DNA of 64,000 bases from Amphiura filiformis (GCF_039555335.1 NC_092637.1:45401613-45465612), one strand, 5' to 3'; positions 47,529 through 58,620 are shown, counted from the stretch's first letter. Program-made: numbers and translations. Notes: generated by a model not told the origin, from the letters alone.

Positions 47529-47736
47529 AGTTCCGTTCATACTGCACCGCAATTACTTTGCGATGTGGTGCATTGCCGATATATCGATTACTTTTTGCCG
47601 TAATTCACCGCAACTCGTCTAATTAAAAATTTATTTGACCTTATTGCGATACCGCAATGCAGTATATTTTGCAGTTCGATGCATTGCGGCAACGCACCGT
47701 ACCGCAAGGCAATTGCGGCGTAGTGTGAACGGACCT
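47529..47736. mobile_element. TAA-flanked MITE in intron 1 of TRIM-NHL copy 1
   Basis: Ends AGTTCCGTTCATACTGCACC and the inverse of AGGTCCGTTCACACTACGCC, with TAA on both sides (47526-47528, 47737-47739). The inside is made of TTGCGGT/ACCGCAA words. Confidence 0.8.
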
Positions 47737-47796
47737 TAACACGGGGCCTGTGGATTGAGCATGTTTTTGGAAAAGCACTTTACTCATAATTTATCT

Positions 47797-48960
47797 TGCT
47801 GCCTCTAAAGACGTCAAGAAGAATATGGACATGTTCAGAAATAATTACTACAGACAGGTTGTTGCCATCTTTAAAAACACGAGGTTGTTGCCAGGTCAGT
47901 GGAGGTCCAAAATACCAAGGAGCTAAATAAGATTAAAGACAATCTTCAGACAACGTTGGCTAGCCTTGAAAGTGCCTGTAATCTTGCTACTAAAATCACA
48001 CAAATGGGATCAGAACATGACATCACTACAATCTTCCCTACCTTGTCAGCAAGTCTTGAGGAGCTGAATGAGATGACCAAGCCTGTGGCTGCACCAGAGT
48101 CGCTGGGATATGTTGGGTACAGAGCATCTGACACAGTTGATATTCCTGATTTGTTTAGTGTGTTGTCAGTCAATCCAGGAGATAAATGGGTGCAGAGTGG
48201 ACAGTTTACCCATTTTGAATTGAAGAATCCTTGGGGAATAGCAGTCAAGAAAGATGGTGATATTGTTGTGACAAATGGATCCAGGAAAACTTGTAATGTA
48301 TTCTCAAAGGATGGCAAAGTTAAGTACATATTCCAAGGGCCTTTTCATGCATTCTTGTATGATATTGCCATCACTGCAGACAACAGGTACATCTTTCCTG
48401 GCCAAGGTAATATTCTATTCCATGACAGCCAAGGAAAGAGGTTGGATTATCCCAAGGCATCTACTTATGATACGAACCAGCAACCATCCACTCCTGTGGC
48501 ATTGGCTGTAGATTCAAGAGGCAAAATTATAGCTGGGTTAGAAAACAATACAATCTCCATCCATCATGCAGATGGCCAACTCTTGTTTAAGTTGGCTACT
48601 TTTGGTAGGCCATATTGGCTAGCTGTCACATCCAGGGGAGATATTGCTGTTAACATTAGGGATTCCAGTGCTACACTAGCATTACAATTGATGGACTATG
48701 TTGGTAACAATATCAGAGTGTTGCGGCCTCCTCAAGGAGTCACTTCGTGGCAACCTCACTCAATCTGCTGTAATAAACAAGGCGAGATATTTGTTAGGAA
48801 TGATAAAGCTGTATATCGTTACACAGCAGATGGCCAGTGTACGGGATGCGTCATCAGAGGACTTGATAATCCAAGAGGCATTGCAATCTCGGAGGATGGA
48901 CAGCAACTGTATGTAGTAGAATACAGTCAATGTGCAGTTAAAATATTCCAAAGACAATAA
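47797..48960 (+). pseudogene. TRIM-NHL copy 1, coiled-coil/NHL remnant lacking B-boxes
   Basis: Homology to copy 2 resumes abruptly at about 47797 inside the coiled coil (AASKDVKKNMD). The intron end, splice acceptor and both B-boxes are gone. One base is missing in an A-run at 47873-47877 compared with copy 2, shifting the frame. From about 47875 the frame is open for some 360 codons to the stop at 48960, with a good NHL propeller (NPWGIAVKKDGDIVVTNG, ALAVDSRGKIIAGL, GIAISEDGQQLYVVEYSQ). The C-terminus looks complete, unlike copy 2. Expression of the NHL part alone cannot be excluded. Confidence 0.8.
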
Positions 48961-51050
48961 CTTGCTTTTCCTGTAAATCTCATGGATTGGCCATCCGAGC
49001 AGATTGTAGCACATAAGTTTTTGGAGTTTAACTTGGAGTTATGCTTTATGGTTAAGATAAGGATAAGGGTTAGAGTTACACTTTGAATAAAGATTAAGAG
49101 ATTAGGCATGTTAGGGTTAGAACACTATTCTTGAAGTCGATCCCAATGCTGTTATACTTATAGTCTTTACATTTATAGAATGCCAGTGAATTAACCTATA
49201 CTAACAACTGCAACAATCTCGATGTGCAATAATTTTTACGCATTATTCTAATCTTCTTATCTGTCCTAGGTGCTTACTTTTACGAAACAGAAAAAAATCG
49301 CATTTGTTAATCGCTCATTTTCTATAAGCACTGTATGAAACAATTATTGGTAATGTGATGTAACCTGATGTAATGCAATCCAACATGTGACACGCGTCAA
49401 GTTTGAAAAAGGCTTAGCGAACGTAAGCCGAAATCTCACGTAAGTGAACATTTTTGTTGTGAGAATAGTGAGAAATGCATCAATATGTAATGCAACCTGT
49501 TTATATAGAAAGTAATGTAACATAATGTAGCACTGGCTTCTGTGCTGTACTCTGATACCTGTATGATGATTTTCCAACTGCTTCGCTACGCTCGGTGCTC
49601 GCTCCGCTCGCTATTCGAGAGGCGTCGCGGTTTGTGGAACGGGGCTAGTTCTAACATAATGTAAAGTTTGGCCTATGTATTGTACTGTGATGTAACGTAA
49701 ATGTAATGAAATGACAGGCAATCTTATAAAATGTAATGTATTATACTAATTATGTATAATATAGTAGGTGATGCAATGTAATGTTAATTATGTCATGCAA
49801 ATGGAACGTATAATGCAATTGTCGTGAACACTCTCAATATAATGCAATGTAATGTAATGCTATGTAATGCTATGTTATCATGGTTATGTTATCTAATGAT
49901 CTAAAAATCTGGCCCGGGGTGATTTTTTCACAATTTGGGTTTGTTGCGAATTTGTGATGTTATGAATGTTAAAAATACTGTCTGATTGTTTCAGACCGGA
50001 ATATAACTGGCATCTTGTATTTTTTGAGACATTTTTCAAGGTAATTCCTATTCTCAACATTGTCAATAATATTTTTAAAGGCCGATATCTCAATTTCCAA
50101 TTTTATAATACCATAACTTACTAACTCAATATCTTGGCTTAGGAATGTCCGATTTCATTGGGGAAAATGGTGTTGTGGAGCAAAATATCTCTACATTTAA
50201 GATATGTAAGAACCTTAAAATTGATAACCTGCCCAAAAGTGTCTCCTTTTGACATGACAAGTCACAAATGCACTACGATCAAATAGGTTGATGACAACAT
50301 TTGATTGAATGAACTGCACTGCGTCATGATTACGGTGATCAATCAATAATTTCACGCACAACCTCTACAGGAATAAAATAGTCTAATAAAAATTAATGTG
50401 ATGTAAAACTGTGTTTAATGTAAATATAGTAGGCGATACAATGTAATGTAAATTATGCGATGCAAGTTGAACGTAATCGTATAATGTAATGTAATGTAAT
50501 GTAATGTAATGTAATGTAATGTAATGTGATGTAATGTAATGTAATGTAATGTAATAAAATGAGAAGATGATAGAGGACGGGTATTGAACTGAAGACCTAT
50601 ATATAATAACATCACTGCTCTTCTCCATCTGACTCATTAGCTCAGTTGGTAGAGCATCGGTCCAGTGATCCGAAGGTCCCAGGTTCAAATCCTGGATGGT
50701 CAGTGACATTTTTTCACTGGCTGTCATTTATGTATGTGAAGGCTTGTGTTAAAAACCTTTCTTATAAAATGTAGTGTAATTTGATGCAATGTCATGGTAC
50801 GTAACGTATGATTAATTTGTAATGTAACGTACATGTACTGTAACATATAACAATATCAAAAATTAAAAAAATATCAAATTTTAATAATTTGTCATAAAAT
50901 TTGTATTATATCGCGAATTTCAAAAAATCAAAATTATTTGATATTAGAAGGACATTCCTCGTATTCAGAATGCAATTCGATAGGTCTGGTGTACTCTCAG
51001 TCCCCACAAAAATACGTGAAAACGTCGCTAAACGTTAATATCCCATTCCT
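48961..51050. other. Spacer between the TRIM-NHL copies: (ATGTA)n-rich DNA, no gene
   Basis: TAATG/ATGTA words dominate 49650-50830, with a pure (TAATG)n microsatellite at about 50475-50565. One arm of the 29112-29784 foldback lies at 50850-51030. A tRNA-like sequence lies at 50631-50702. Confidence 0.6.
50631..50702 (+). tRNA. tRNA-like sequence (AGT anticodon position), probably a pseudogene or SINE head
   Basis: Box A TTAGCTCAGTTGGTAGAGC and box B GGTTCAAATCC are canonical. The D, anticodon and T stems form (T stem CCAGG/CCTGG). The anticodon position reads AGT (Thr). Position 33 is C instead of T, the inner anticodon pair is T-T, and the acceptor stem pairs poorly, which argue against function. 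Confidence 0.5.
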
Positions 51051-51051
51051 T

Positions 51052-51600
51052 AAGGAGAAAAAACATTATTTGTTGTTATCTTCATTTTCCCTTTACTTTA
51101 AATATGTTTATTCTATATCAAAAACATATACATTTGTAGCCGGGTTTTTCAAATGTCGAAATAGAATGCGCGCAAATTGAAATGGAGTGAATTACAAAAT
51201 ATCCAGTAAGTTAGACATATTGGGGTTAAAAAAAACTGGAGTTGGAGTCGAGTGAGGTATGAAGGACTTAAAGTAATGTTAGAAAGTTTGTTTGAACAGA
51301 ACAAAAAAAAGTAACACAAAACTCTACCTTATTTAAGTTAAAGTTAGTTTCAGAGCTGGTGCTTCTATCGTGCATTGTGTGCTCTCATTCAAAATACATG
51401 GTACCTCGTGGACAAATAATGAAATTGGGTATCGCAGCAAAAGGACTCATAAAAATTAAACGGTAGTAGCGAGTCACCTCATTTTTTCACAAAAGGTGAC
51501 TATTGAGTGTGGTATTTATAAAACCTTTCAATAATGGACAATTTCAACTTTTACAAAATATCGATTCTTTGGTCTATTGCACTTTTTTTGACTCACCCTG
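51052..51600. mobile_element. Truncated copy of the 887-bp mariner-like element
   Basis: Matches 42615-43171 closely and ends in the same CTATTGCACTTTTTTTGACT then CACCCTG, followed by TA. The left half is missing. It abuts the start of the second TRIM-NHL unit. Confidence 0.85.
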
Positions 51601-52318
51601 TATTATTGGACTTTGAGTAATCGTTCGGTCAATCAGCTTGATATTGGCAGAGTCAAGAGCTTATCAGTTTCTTTTACCAACTTCATTATTGACATACAGT
51701 TATATATATTATTTATTGTTATGATTGCATTCTATTTCAATATTTTGCAAGATCAATTGTTCCAATGGCTGCTTTGTGTTCAATTGTGTTTAAATAGTTT
51801 CAACAGTATTTACAATAATAGTATTGTCCCAAAAGAATACAAAATAAGAATTGAAATTATAGTGAAAATAACACTTAATTTTAGTTTTAGTAATAATTTT
51901 GATGGTTTAACACGATGAGAAGATTTTGCGGCAAGTTTTGCAAAAATAAATAATTTGGAGCAGCTATTGGAGATGATATCCATCTTGCGTAACTTTAACA
52001 TGTTTCAAAAGTAGTACGCATTCAGAATCATGCAATAAACGTGATTCTTTTCTTATTTTCTAACACTTATTTTCAACTTATTAGTGCTACTTGTGAAATA
52101 CGGCTTTTTAAAATAATTATTTAAATAATTAATATGAAGGCAATTCTGAAATATGAAGTTGTGTACACAAAAATATATTGCAATTATTTTTTTTATTTTT
52201 TTTTAAATATTTTTTTTTTGAAAAATAGAACATAGAAACACTACATTTAAAGATACGACGTTTTTCACTAGCCAGTTCGGCACTAACTAATTGAAATACG
52301 CCCTTTTCTACCAATACA

Positions 52319-52579
52319 ATGGCTGAAAGTAGGCTTGTTAAAAATCTCAGTCGGGATCATTTAGAATGCGGGATCTGTTTGCATCAATATAAGAAACCTA
52401 GAAGACTGCCATGCCTCCATTGCTTTTGCCACAACTGCTTAGAGAGGTACTGTAAAGGGCAGACGCAAGTTGTGTGTCCCAACATTTACTGCAAGAAACC
52501 AACAGCAATACCAAAAGAAGGAGTGTCTGGATTCCCTCCTCATTTCATCATCAATACCTTACAAGAAACACTGGATAAG
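52319..52579 (+). CDS. TRIM-NHL copy 2, exon 1 (RING)
   Basis: 87 codons, MAESRLVKNLSRDHLECGIC ... LQETLDK. Compared with copy 1 it has a six-base insertion giving CPNIYC instead of CPNC at the last zinc pair. Donor GTAAACG at 52580. Confidence 0.88.
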
Positions 52580-55500
52580 GTAAACGTTCATCTTCAAAAC
52601 ACTATAGGCTTTTTGTTTTAATCCAGCTGATTATAAAAAAACTTTTCTGACCGCCAAATGTTGAGAAAAGTGGCCTTTAAAATTTATGTTGCTAATAAAT
52701 CTTCGAGTTTCAATTTTCGATCTTCGAGCTGATAGCCTGATGATAATTGTAGGCCTAGGAGTAAGAGTTCGTAGATTTCAATTTGAAGTAAAATCACATT
52801 CTGAGCGGTATGTGCAGTGTTCCAAGATAGAAAATTAAATCACTGATTCCAATAAAAATAGATCTCTTTTCAAAACTTCTATCAGGCCATCCGTCAGAAT
52901 TTATAGATTGTTTTCTTCAAGAAAGGGCTGATTTTCAACGTTTCTACCAGAAAAAAGTGGATGTTATGTGATTTTGTTTGTCTTGCACCCCCGCACCCAC
53001 TATGGCTACGGCTTTGGTGTCCGCTTTGGTGTCTATAGCCTGCAAACAAATAAATATAGTAAACATATACCGTAAAACCCCGTCTACAAGGATATACCTA
53101 AGAAACGCCCTCAATAAAATTGGTTGCTTTTTGTATTTGGAGTTTGAGCAAATATATACTGGCACTGGGTGGCTATGCATTCCATCTAAGTATGTTGTAA
53201 CACCAATCAATTGTATTGACATAATAACGACTGTTTCGTATATCAGGATCGTATAGCTCAATTGATAGAGCGTCAGACTTTGGAACTGAAGATCTAGAGA
53301 GCATGGTCCGGGCACCGGTTCCGTTTTTTCATTCTCGTTTAATTTTAACTTTTTTGACATGTTCTTTTTATCTTTCTTCAAATCTACCTTTCTACTTTTA
53401 ATTTTAGGTGTTTTTGGGTGTTTTTTTTTTTTTTTTTTTTTAGTTTTTTTTTATAGTTTTTTTTAGTAATTTTGTGGTTTTATTCTAATAATAGCGAAAC
53501 CCACGGTTAGACAGATGTGTTGTAACTACTTGTCTGTCCTCGTCTTTGCAATAAAACCTATGTTGCAACTTTGTGCCATCCCAATTCTTGAGGAATGGTA
53601 GGTAGGGTGCGTTTTGGCTTAAGCACGATTTTGTTTCTACTGCTGTGTATAAGTGTGTCATCAAAAAGACCGGCCACCACCGTGGCCGCGTCTCTTTTTA
53701 GACTAGCTTTCTTGCGGCCAGAACGGTCGACAATGGCAACTGCGTTCTCATCGTGGGGGTTGTCCCTATCCCTGCGAAGGTACTGTCTGTTCAATTAGCT
53801 TAGATTCTTGTATTTTTAAGATATTTGAAAAAATAACAAATTTTGGTCTAAGTCATCAAAGAAAAGTGTTAGCACAGCCTTAGACCCAATGTGATTTTAA
53901 CTTTTCAAATTCCAACGTTCAATTTAAAACCCCATTTCTTTTCAATTTTGCCTCATTTTAGGCAGTTACTTGGGTCCACCAAAAGGGTTCGCGACCTTTT
54001 CACAAATCGAGTGGGATGGTCCATTCTCAACTTAGGGCATAGACCCTATCCAATTCAGCAAAACAATCTGTCCTGCCATTTCAATTGTTATGTCGTTCCG
54101 GTTATTGGATAGGGTCTATAGGTGACGATTGTCCACATGTTTTTGTTGCACGAAATTATATGCGCGAATACGTTTTATGCATAACATTATGTTGAGCATT
54201 ATCTTTTTCCTAAACAATGACATTAAAATTATGGATTTCGTTCTTATTTCAACTGGTTTACAATGTAAATTGAGTTTTGTTTAACACCATCATTTCTTTC
54301 CAATAATAAATATAAATACGCAAGGAATGTATTTATATAAGCTTGGCCTATTCTGGAAAACCTTAGTTCATATTCACATTTTTATAATAACGTAATGATT
54401 CAACGGTTTCAACATAAAAAAGTTAGGCCTACTGGCAAATATATCTATTTAGCTGGACAATACTTACTGATGCGGATGGTCGAATACTATATCTCAGCGC
54501 ATCTAATTATTATGACATTCGTTATGACGTTCTACGGCTTTTTATAAAAATATCGCGGGAAAAGACCAAAATTGAAAAGAAATGGGGTTTCAAATTGAAC
54601 TTTGGAATTTGAAAAGTATAAATCACGTTGGGTCTAAGGCTGAGCTAACACTTTTCTTTGATGACTTTGACCACAGTGTTTTAGTTTTTCAAATATCTTA
54701 AAAATACAAGAATCTAAGCTAATTGAACAGACAGTAGTAACCTTCCCTACGACTAGCCCGCTGTTGCCATAATGACGCATTCCGACCGCAAGAAGCCCGC
54801 ACAAGAACACTTTCATCGTGCTGGAAAATAAATCTAATCTAAGCATTTTAATGTTGTATACAAGAACCTGTTCCAACTTACTGCAGGGGTGTTCAATTTA
54901 GTTAATACTCTTGGTCCTTTTTACGAACTTAATATATGCATCTTCTACCCCTCGCCAGAATGAAAGCCTTGTGATGAAATCAAAATAAATATTGTTCTGT
55001 TGCCACAATTGCAGTTTTTTCAATAAAAAAAAAATAGATGAGGAATAATAATTATTCCATATTTGAATCTATTGTCCCATCAAGAATAGAGTGTCTTCAA
55101 AAACTTCAATCAATTTATCTGACAAAGGAAACTATTCTGGTCATTCAATTTTGTTTCGCTTGCACCTGTTATATCACAGGCGTTGGTAGAGAAGGCACAC
55201 TTCTCTTGTCTTCACCGAAGTAGTGATGTAAACACTAACATGATTAATTACCATAGCAATGGACATACACTATTTTTTGTTCCACTTGAACCCATACTCA
55301 TAGGCTATTCGCTGTCGATGTGACGTAGTTAATCGGATTAACTACCATAGCAATATATGAATACAATTTTGGCTATATCGCCCGCACTACAACGTTCATG
55401 CGGTGCCGATGCATTGAATCATAGATGTCAAAGAAATGCTAATCACCTGCAACTGTAAGATTAGTCTCTTTGAAAAGAGCGGTATTGTATTCAATCTATC

Positions 55501-58500
55501 ATATAATTGAAGACAGGCGATGAGTTCATCCTGCAGCGCGGTACATTAAAAAATTGTATTTATCTATTGCTATGGTAGTTAATCCGATTATGACGTCACT
55601 TCTACGGCGTATAGTGTGTGGATACTCTTCTACGGATTTGGCTACTAAGCATGTCAGGAAGGATATATATGGCCGTATGCTGACCTGTGTCAATATGTTT
55701 TGGCCAGATGAAGTCCGACCGATTGCCTACGTCACTGTGTGCGATCATGTGTGACAGGCAATTCCCGATATCATTAAAATTCCCTGTAAACAATCATCCT
55801 TCTAATGTCTACGTACGTAGGCCTCCAGCCCATAGTACAAAGCAAACAATAATTACATGGTGACAGACTCCTATAGTAATGTTTGCCATTGAGCGCACTA
55901 GGTTTCATCCAACCTGTAAATGTGAAATGACGCAGCCTTGGCGGTGACTGCACTCCATCGCCTGTTTTACACTAGACAAACGAATGTCAGCTTACAACAC
56001 AAGACAATATAAAGTAGATTTTAAAGCGGGTTTTATGTACTTAATTCGCTGTATAAGATTAAACAAGAAAAAAAAGACAAAGAAAACAAAGAAAAGAAAC
56101 AATAAAAGAAAAACAATAGAATAAATTAAACTAAATATGAAAAAAAAATGATCACGAAAGGAGTCTTTAGAAAATGCAAGAAAATATAAATGAAAAGTTT
56201 GAACAATATTTTGTTTATAAAAGTTTGTGTGACCGTGATGAGGCTCGAACTCACCATCTTCCGATCTAAAGAACCAAAGTCTTATGCCTTGCCAAGTGAG
56301 CTATGCTCGTGAGATGCGAAATAAAGATAAAATAATACATTGTATACCTGCTTGTGTCGGTAAATGATTTGCTCAAATTCCATAATGATATAATATTGTG
56401 GAGGGTGCTAGCGTGAAATTTTCTATCATCACAGTCGCTACTATTCCTTGTAGACGGGTTTCTACGGTATATTAAATGAAGGCAGTAGATTGAGCACGTT
56501 TGGGAAACGTCTCAGCAAACACAAAAACGTTTTAAAGACGGTTTAAACAAGTTTTAATTTGGGTCTTGGTTTAAATAAAAACGTTTCAATAACATTAAAT
56601 GTCGGGTTATATATATGTCATGAAAACGTTTTGAAACGTTTTGTATGAAAACACACTGCAAGAATAATTTTGAAATGTTTTAAAAATATTATTGTAAACT
56701 ATTTTTTGCCAAATATTTTGTTGTCAATGTTAAAATATTTGCAATAGGTTATTAAAAAATATTTTTTAATGTTATGAAAACGTTTTATACCCTTTATATA
56801 ACCCGACATTTAAACTTTTTCTAACCACCTTTTATTACCTTTTGCGAATGATGTCGAAAACGTTTTGTGTTTGCTGGGATACCACACTCTTAATTTTCCT
56901 TCTACATTTTTGTCATCATGTTCAGTGGATCACTTGATTTGTCCTTCTTGAATGTATTTATGAAAAAATAAATAAATATTCGGTAACTGGTAGTTGTTAT
57001 GTGTTTGCACCCATGTTGTTGCAGGCAAAACAAACCATGAAGGATGCCGTGTGTGGAAACTGCAACCTGAAAAAGAAAGCCACAGCCTATTGCCTGGATT
57101 GCGAAGAATTCTTCTGCCAAACCTGCCACACTGCACACGATACCCTCAAAACCCATAAAGACCACCAGGTTGTAAGCATTGAAGATGTTCGCTCCGGAAA
57201 AGTAGTGCTACCAGTGACTGCATCTGAAGACCAGAAGTGTAAGGACCATGACAGTGAGACAAAGAAGTTCTACTGTGAGACATGTGGGAAGCTTATCTGT
57301 GGAAAATGCATCGTGCTTGGTCATCCCCAACATCAGGTCATCACCTTGAAAAAAGCATCGGAGGAAAAGGTTGAGAAGTTAAAAGAGCTCTCCAAAGGAA
57401 GTGAAGATCTAGAGATAGAGTACAGAGATGCCATCAAGAAAACAGAGGATGTTCAGAAGAGTCTCGCTACTGCCTCCAAAGAGGTCAAGAAGAACCTGCA
57501 AAGGGTCAAGAATGAGTACTACAAGCAGGTTGATGCCATCTTCAAGAAACATGAGGTTGATGTCAGGTTAGTGGATGTCCAGAATGCCAAGGAGCTAAAT
57601 CATATCAAAGACAATCTTCAGACAACATTGGCTAAACTTGAATGTGCCCGTGATCTTGCTACTAAAGTCACACAAATGGGATCAGACCATGACATTACTT
57701 CAATCTTCCCTACCTTGTCAGCAAGTCTTAAGGAGCTGAATGAGATGACCAAGCCTGTGGCTGCATCAGACTCGCTGGGATATGTCGGGTTCATAGCACC
57801 TGATACAGTTGATATTCCTGATATGTGTAGCGTGCTGTCGTTCAAAGACAAGTGGGTATTGATTAGGCGGTTTAGTACCAAGGCTGGACTGAGTGGCCCG
57901 TGGGGAATTGCAGTCAACCACGATGATGATATGAGTGGCCCGTGGGGAATTACAGTCAACCACGATGATGATATTGCTGTGACAAATGGATACAATAAAA
58001 CTTGCAAAGTATTCTCAAAGGATGGTAACATCAAGTACATATTTCAAGGTCCTCTTACAACGAGCCTGGTGGATATCGCTATAACATCAGACAGCTGGTT
58101 CGTCCTTCCTGGCAAAGGTCAGATTCAGTTCTATGACAGCCAAGGTAAGACGTTGACTGACTATCCCAATACACCTACTTATGATATGCTCAACCAACCA
58201 TCCACTCCTCGTGCACTCACTGTAGATTCGAGCGGCAGGATTATAGCTGGATTAAGAGGCAACACAATCTCCATCCATCATGAAGATGGTCGACTCATAT
58301 CTAAGTTTGCTACATCTGGTATGCCAAACTGGCTTGCTGTCACCTACAAGGAAGATATTGCTGTTGTCATTGACAACACTCTACAATTAATGGATTACTG
58401 TGGTAATAATGTCAGAGTACTGCAGCCTCCTCTACAAGTCACTGAGTGGATGCCATACGGTGTCTGCTGTAGTAAGCAAGGTGAGATATTTGTTGTGAAT

Positions 58501-58620
58501 CTGGGCAGCCCTAAAGCTGTATATCGATACACAGCAGATGGTGAGCAGTGTCTGGGATGTGTCATCACAGGACTTCATTACCCAATGGGTATTGCTATCT
58601 CAGATGAGCGGGCAGAATGA
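52319..58620 (+). CDS. TRIM-NHL protein, copy 2 (RING, two B-boxes, coiled coil, NHL), two exons
   Basis: Exons 52319-52579 and 57025-58620 join in phase 0 (donor GTAAACG, acceptor TTGTTGCAG) to give 618 residues. Order: RING (C17 to C58), B-box 1 (C97, C100, C110, C113, C118, C121), B-box 2 (C159, H162, C171, C174, C179, C182, H187, H190), coiled coil (about 195-300) and an NHL propeller from about 370. This is the layout of TRIM2/3/56-like E3 ubiquitin ligases; NHL propellers choose RNA or protein targets. Odd points: the last RING pair is C-x4-C rather than C-x2-C; a 42-bp in-frame duplication adds 14 residues; and the C-terminus stops about 20 residues before that of copy 1. It is probably a functional member of an expanded family, but this is not certain. 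Confidence 0.88.
53246..53325 (+). tRNA. Degenerate tRNA-like sequence (TTG anticodon position), left arm
   Basis: Box A GTATAGCTCAATTGATAGAGC is good. The anticodon loop CTTTGGA reads TTG (Gln). The T arm is broken and followed by TTTTTT. Probably a tRNA-derived module, not a working gene. Confidence 0.4.
53558..53794 (-). pseudogene. HIRAN-like domain fragment
   Basis: Minus-strand frame with LRRDRDNPHDENAVAIVDRS then SLKRDAATVVAGLFDD. The DNPHDENAVAIVD core is the hallmark of HIRAN domains, which bind 3' DNA ends in HLTF/Rad5 helicases and occur alone in many invertebrate proteins. Only 78 codons are open, and no start context or partner domain is seen. A diverged inverted counterpart lies near 54740-54830, so it is probably transposon cargo or a gene remnant copied with it. 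Confidence 0.5.
56231..56311 (-). tRNA. Degenerate tRNA-like sequence (TTG anticodon position), right arm
   Basis: Minus strand: box A CATAGCTCACTTGGCAAGGC, anticodon loop CTTTGGT reading TTG, box B GAGTTCGAGCC. The D stem is imperfect. It shares AGACTTTGG with the left-arm copy at 53246. Confidence 0.45.
56512..56878. mobile_element. MITE with CAGCAAACACAAAAACG ends, copy 2
   Basis: Inverted ends CAGCAAACACAAAAACGTTT and AAAACGTTTTGTGTTTGCTG. It is inserted in intron 1 of TRIM-NHL copy 2, just after GGGAAACGTCT, which corresponds to the copy 1 intron near 47770. Confidence 0.8.
57025..58620 (+). CDS. TRIM-NHL copy 2, exon 2 (B-boxes, coiled coil, NHL)
   Basis: Begins AKQTMKDAVCGNC after the acceptor CAG at 57022-57024. 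It encodes both B-boxes, a Lys/Glu-rich coiled coil and the NHL propeller (GPWGIAV, ALTVDSSGRIIAGL, GVCCSKQGEIFVV, YPMGIAIS). It ends DERAE at TGA 58618. Confidence 0.9.
   Translation, partial: AKQTMKDAVCGNCNLKKKATAYCLDCEEFFCQTCHTAHDTLKTHKDHQVVSIEDVRSGKVVLPVTASEDQKCKDHDSETKKFYCETCGKLICGKCIVLGHPQHQVITLKKASEEKVEKLKELSKGSEDLEIEYRDAIKKTEDVQKSLATASKEVKKNLQRVKNEYYKQVDAIFKKHEVDVRLVDVQNAKELNHIKDNLQTTLAKLECARDLATKVTQMGSDHDITSIFPTLSASLKELNEMTKPVAASDSLGYVGFIAPDTVDIPDMCSVLSFKDKWVLIRRFSTKAGLSGPWGIAVNHDDDMSGPWGITVNHDDDIAVTNGYNKTCKVFSKDGNIKYIFQGPLTTSLVDIAITSDSWFVLPGKGQIQFYDSQGKTLTDYPNTPTYDMLNQPSTPRALTVDSSGRIIAGLRGNTISIHHEDGRLISKFATSGMPNWLAVTYKEDIAVVIDNTLQLMDYCGNNVRVLQPPLQVTEWMPYGVCCSKQGEIFVVNLGSPKAVYRYTADGEQCLGCVITGLHYPMGIAISDERAE
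57891..57974. repeat. 42-bp in-frame tandem duplication in the NHL domain
   Basis: GAGTGGCCCGTGGGGAATT... occurs twice back to back with one substitution, giving GPWGIAVNHDDD followed by GPWGITVNHDDD. Copy 1 has a single unit. Confidence 0.95.

Larger units (their letters stand above)
53065..56472. mobile_element. 3.4-kb inverted-repeat element with tRNA-like arms and a HIRAN-like fragment
   Basis: ATATACCGTAAAACCCCGTC ... AAGGA at 53065-53092 is mirrored at 56445-56472. At similar distances inside each end lies a tRNA-like sequence (53246 on plus, 56311 on minus). In the left middle an approximately 300-bp inverted pair (about 53640-53960 and 54560-54830) carries a HIRAN-like coding fragment. 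A third palindrome with TTAATCCGATTA words lies at 55320-55610. That it is one element is inference from the symmetrical arrangement. Confidence 0.55.
52580..57024 (+). other. Intron 1 of TRIM-NHL copy 2
   Basis: 4.4 kb. The first 300 bp match the copy 1 intron. Most of the rest is a 3.4-kb inverted-repeat element (53065-56472), then a CAGCAAACAC MITE (56512-56878). The acceptor is CATGTTGTTGCAG. Confidence 0.75.
45831..58620. repeat. Tandem segmental duplication carrying two TRIM-NHL genes
   Basis: Homology between the two units begins at ATTGGACTTTGAGTAAT (45831 and 51605). It covers the 5' flank, the RING exon, parts of intron 1 (CCAAGATAGAAAATTAA at about 47380 and 52820) and the coiled-coil/NHL exon. 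In both units a transposon end lies within about 12 bp of the left border. Confidence 0.85.

Noticed and set aside
47881-47898. New splice acceptor (GTTGTTGCCAG) rescuing the copy 1 NHL exon
   Set aside because: Joining the RING exon (phase 0) here gives the wrong frame for the NHL ORF.
50631-50702. Functional tRNA-Thr(AGT)
   Set aside because: Acceptor stem is poorly paired and position 33 is C; better seen as a pseudogene or SINE head.
50383-50727. ORFs with HYITLHYITLHYITL repeats
   Set aside because: Translation of the (TAATG)n microsatellite.
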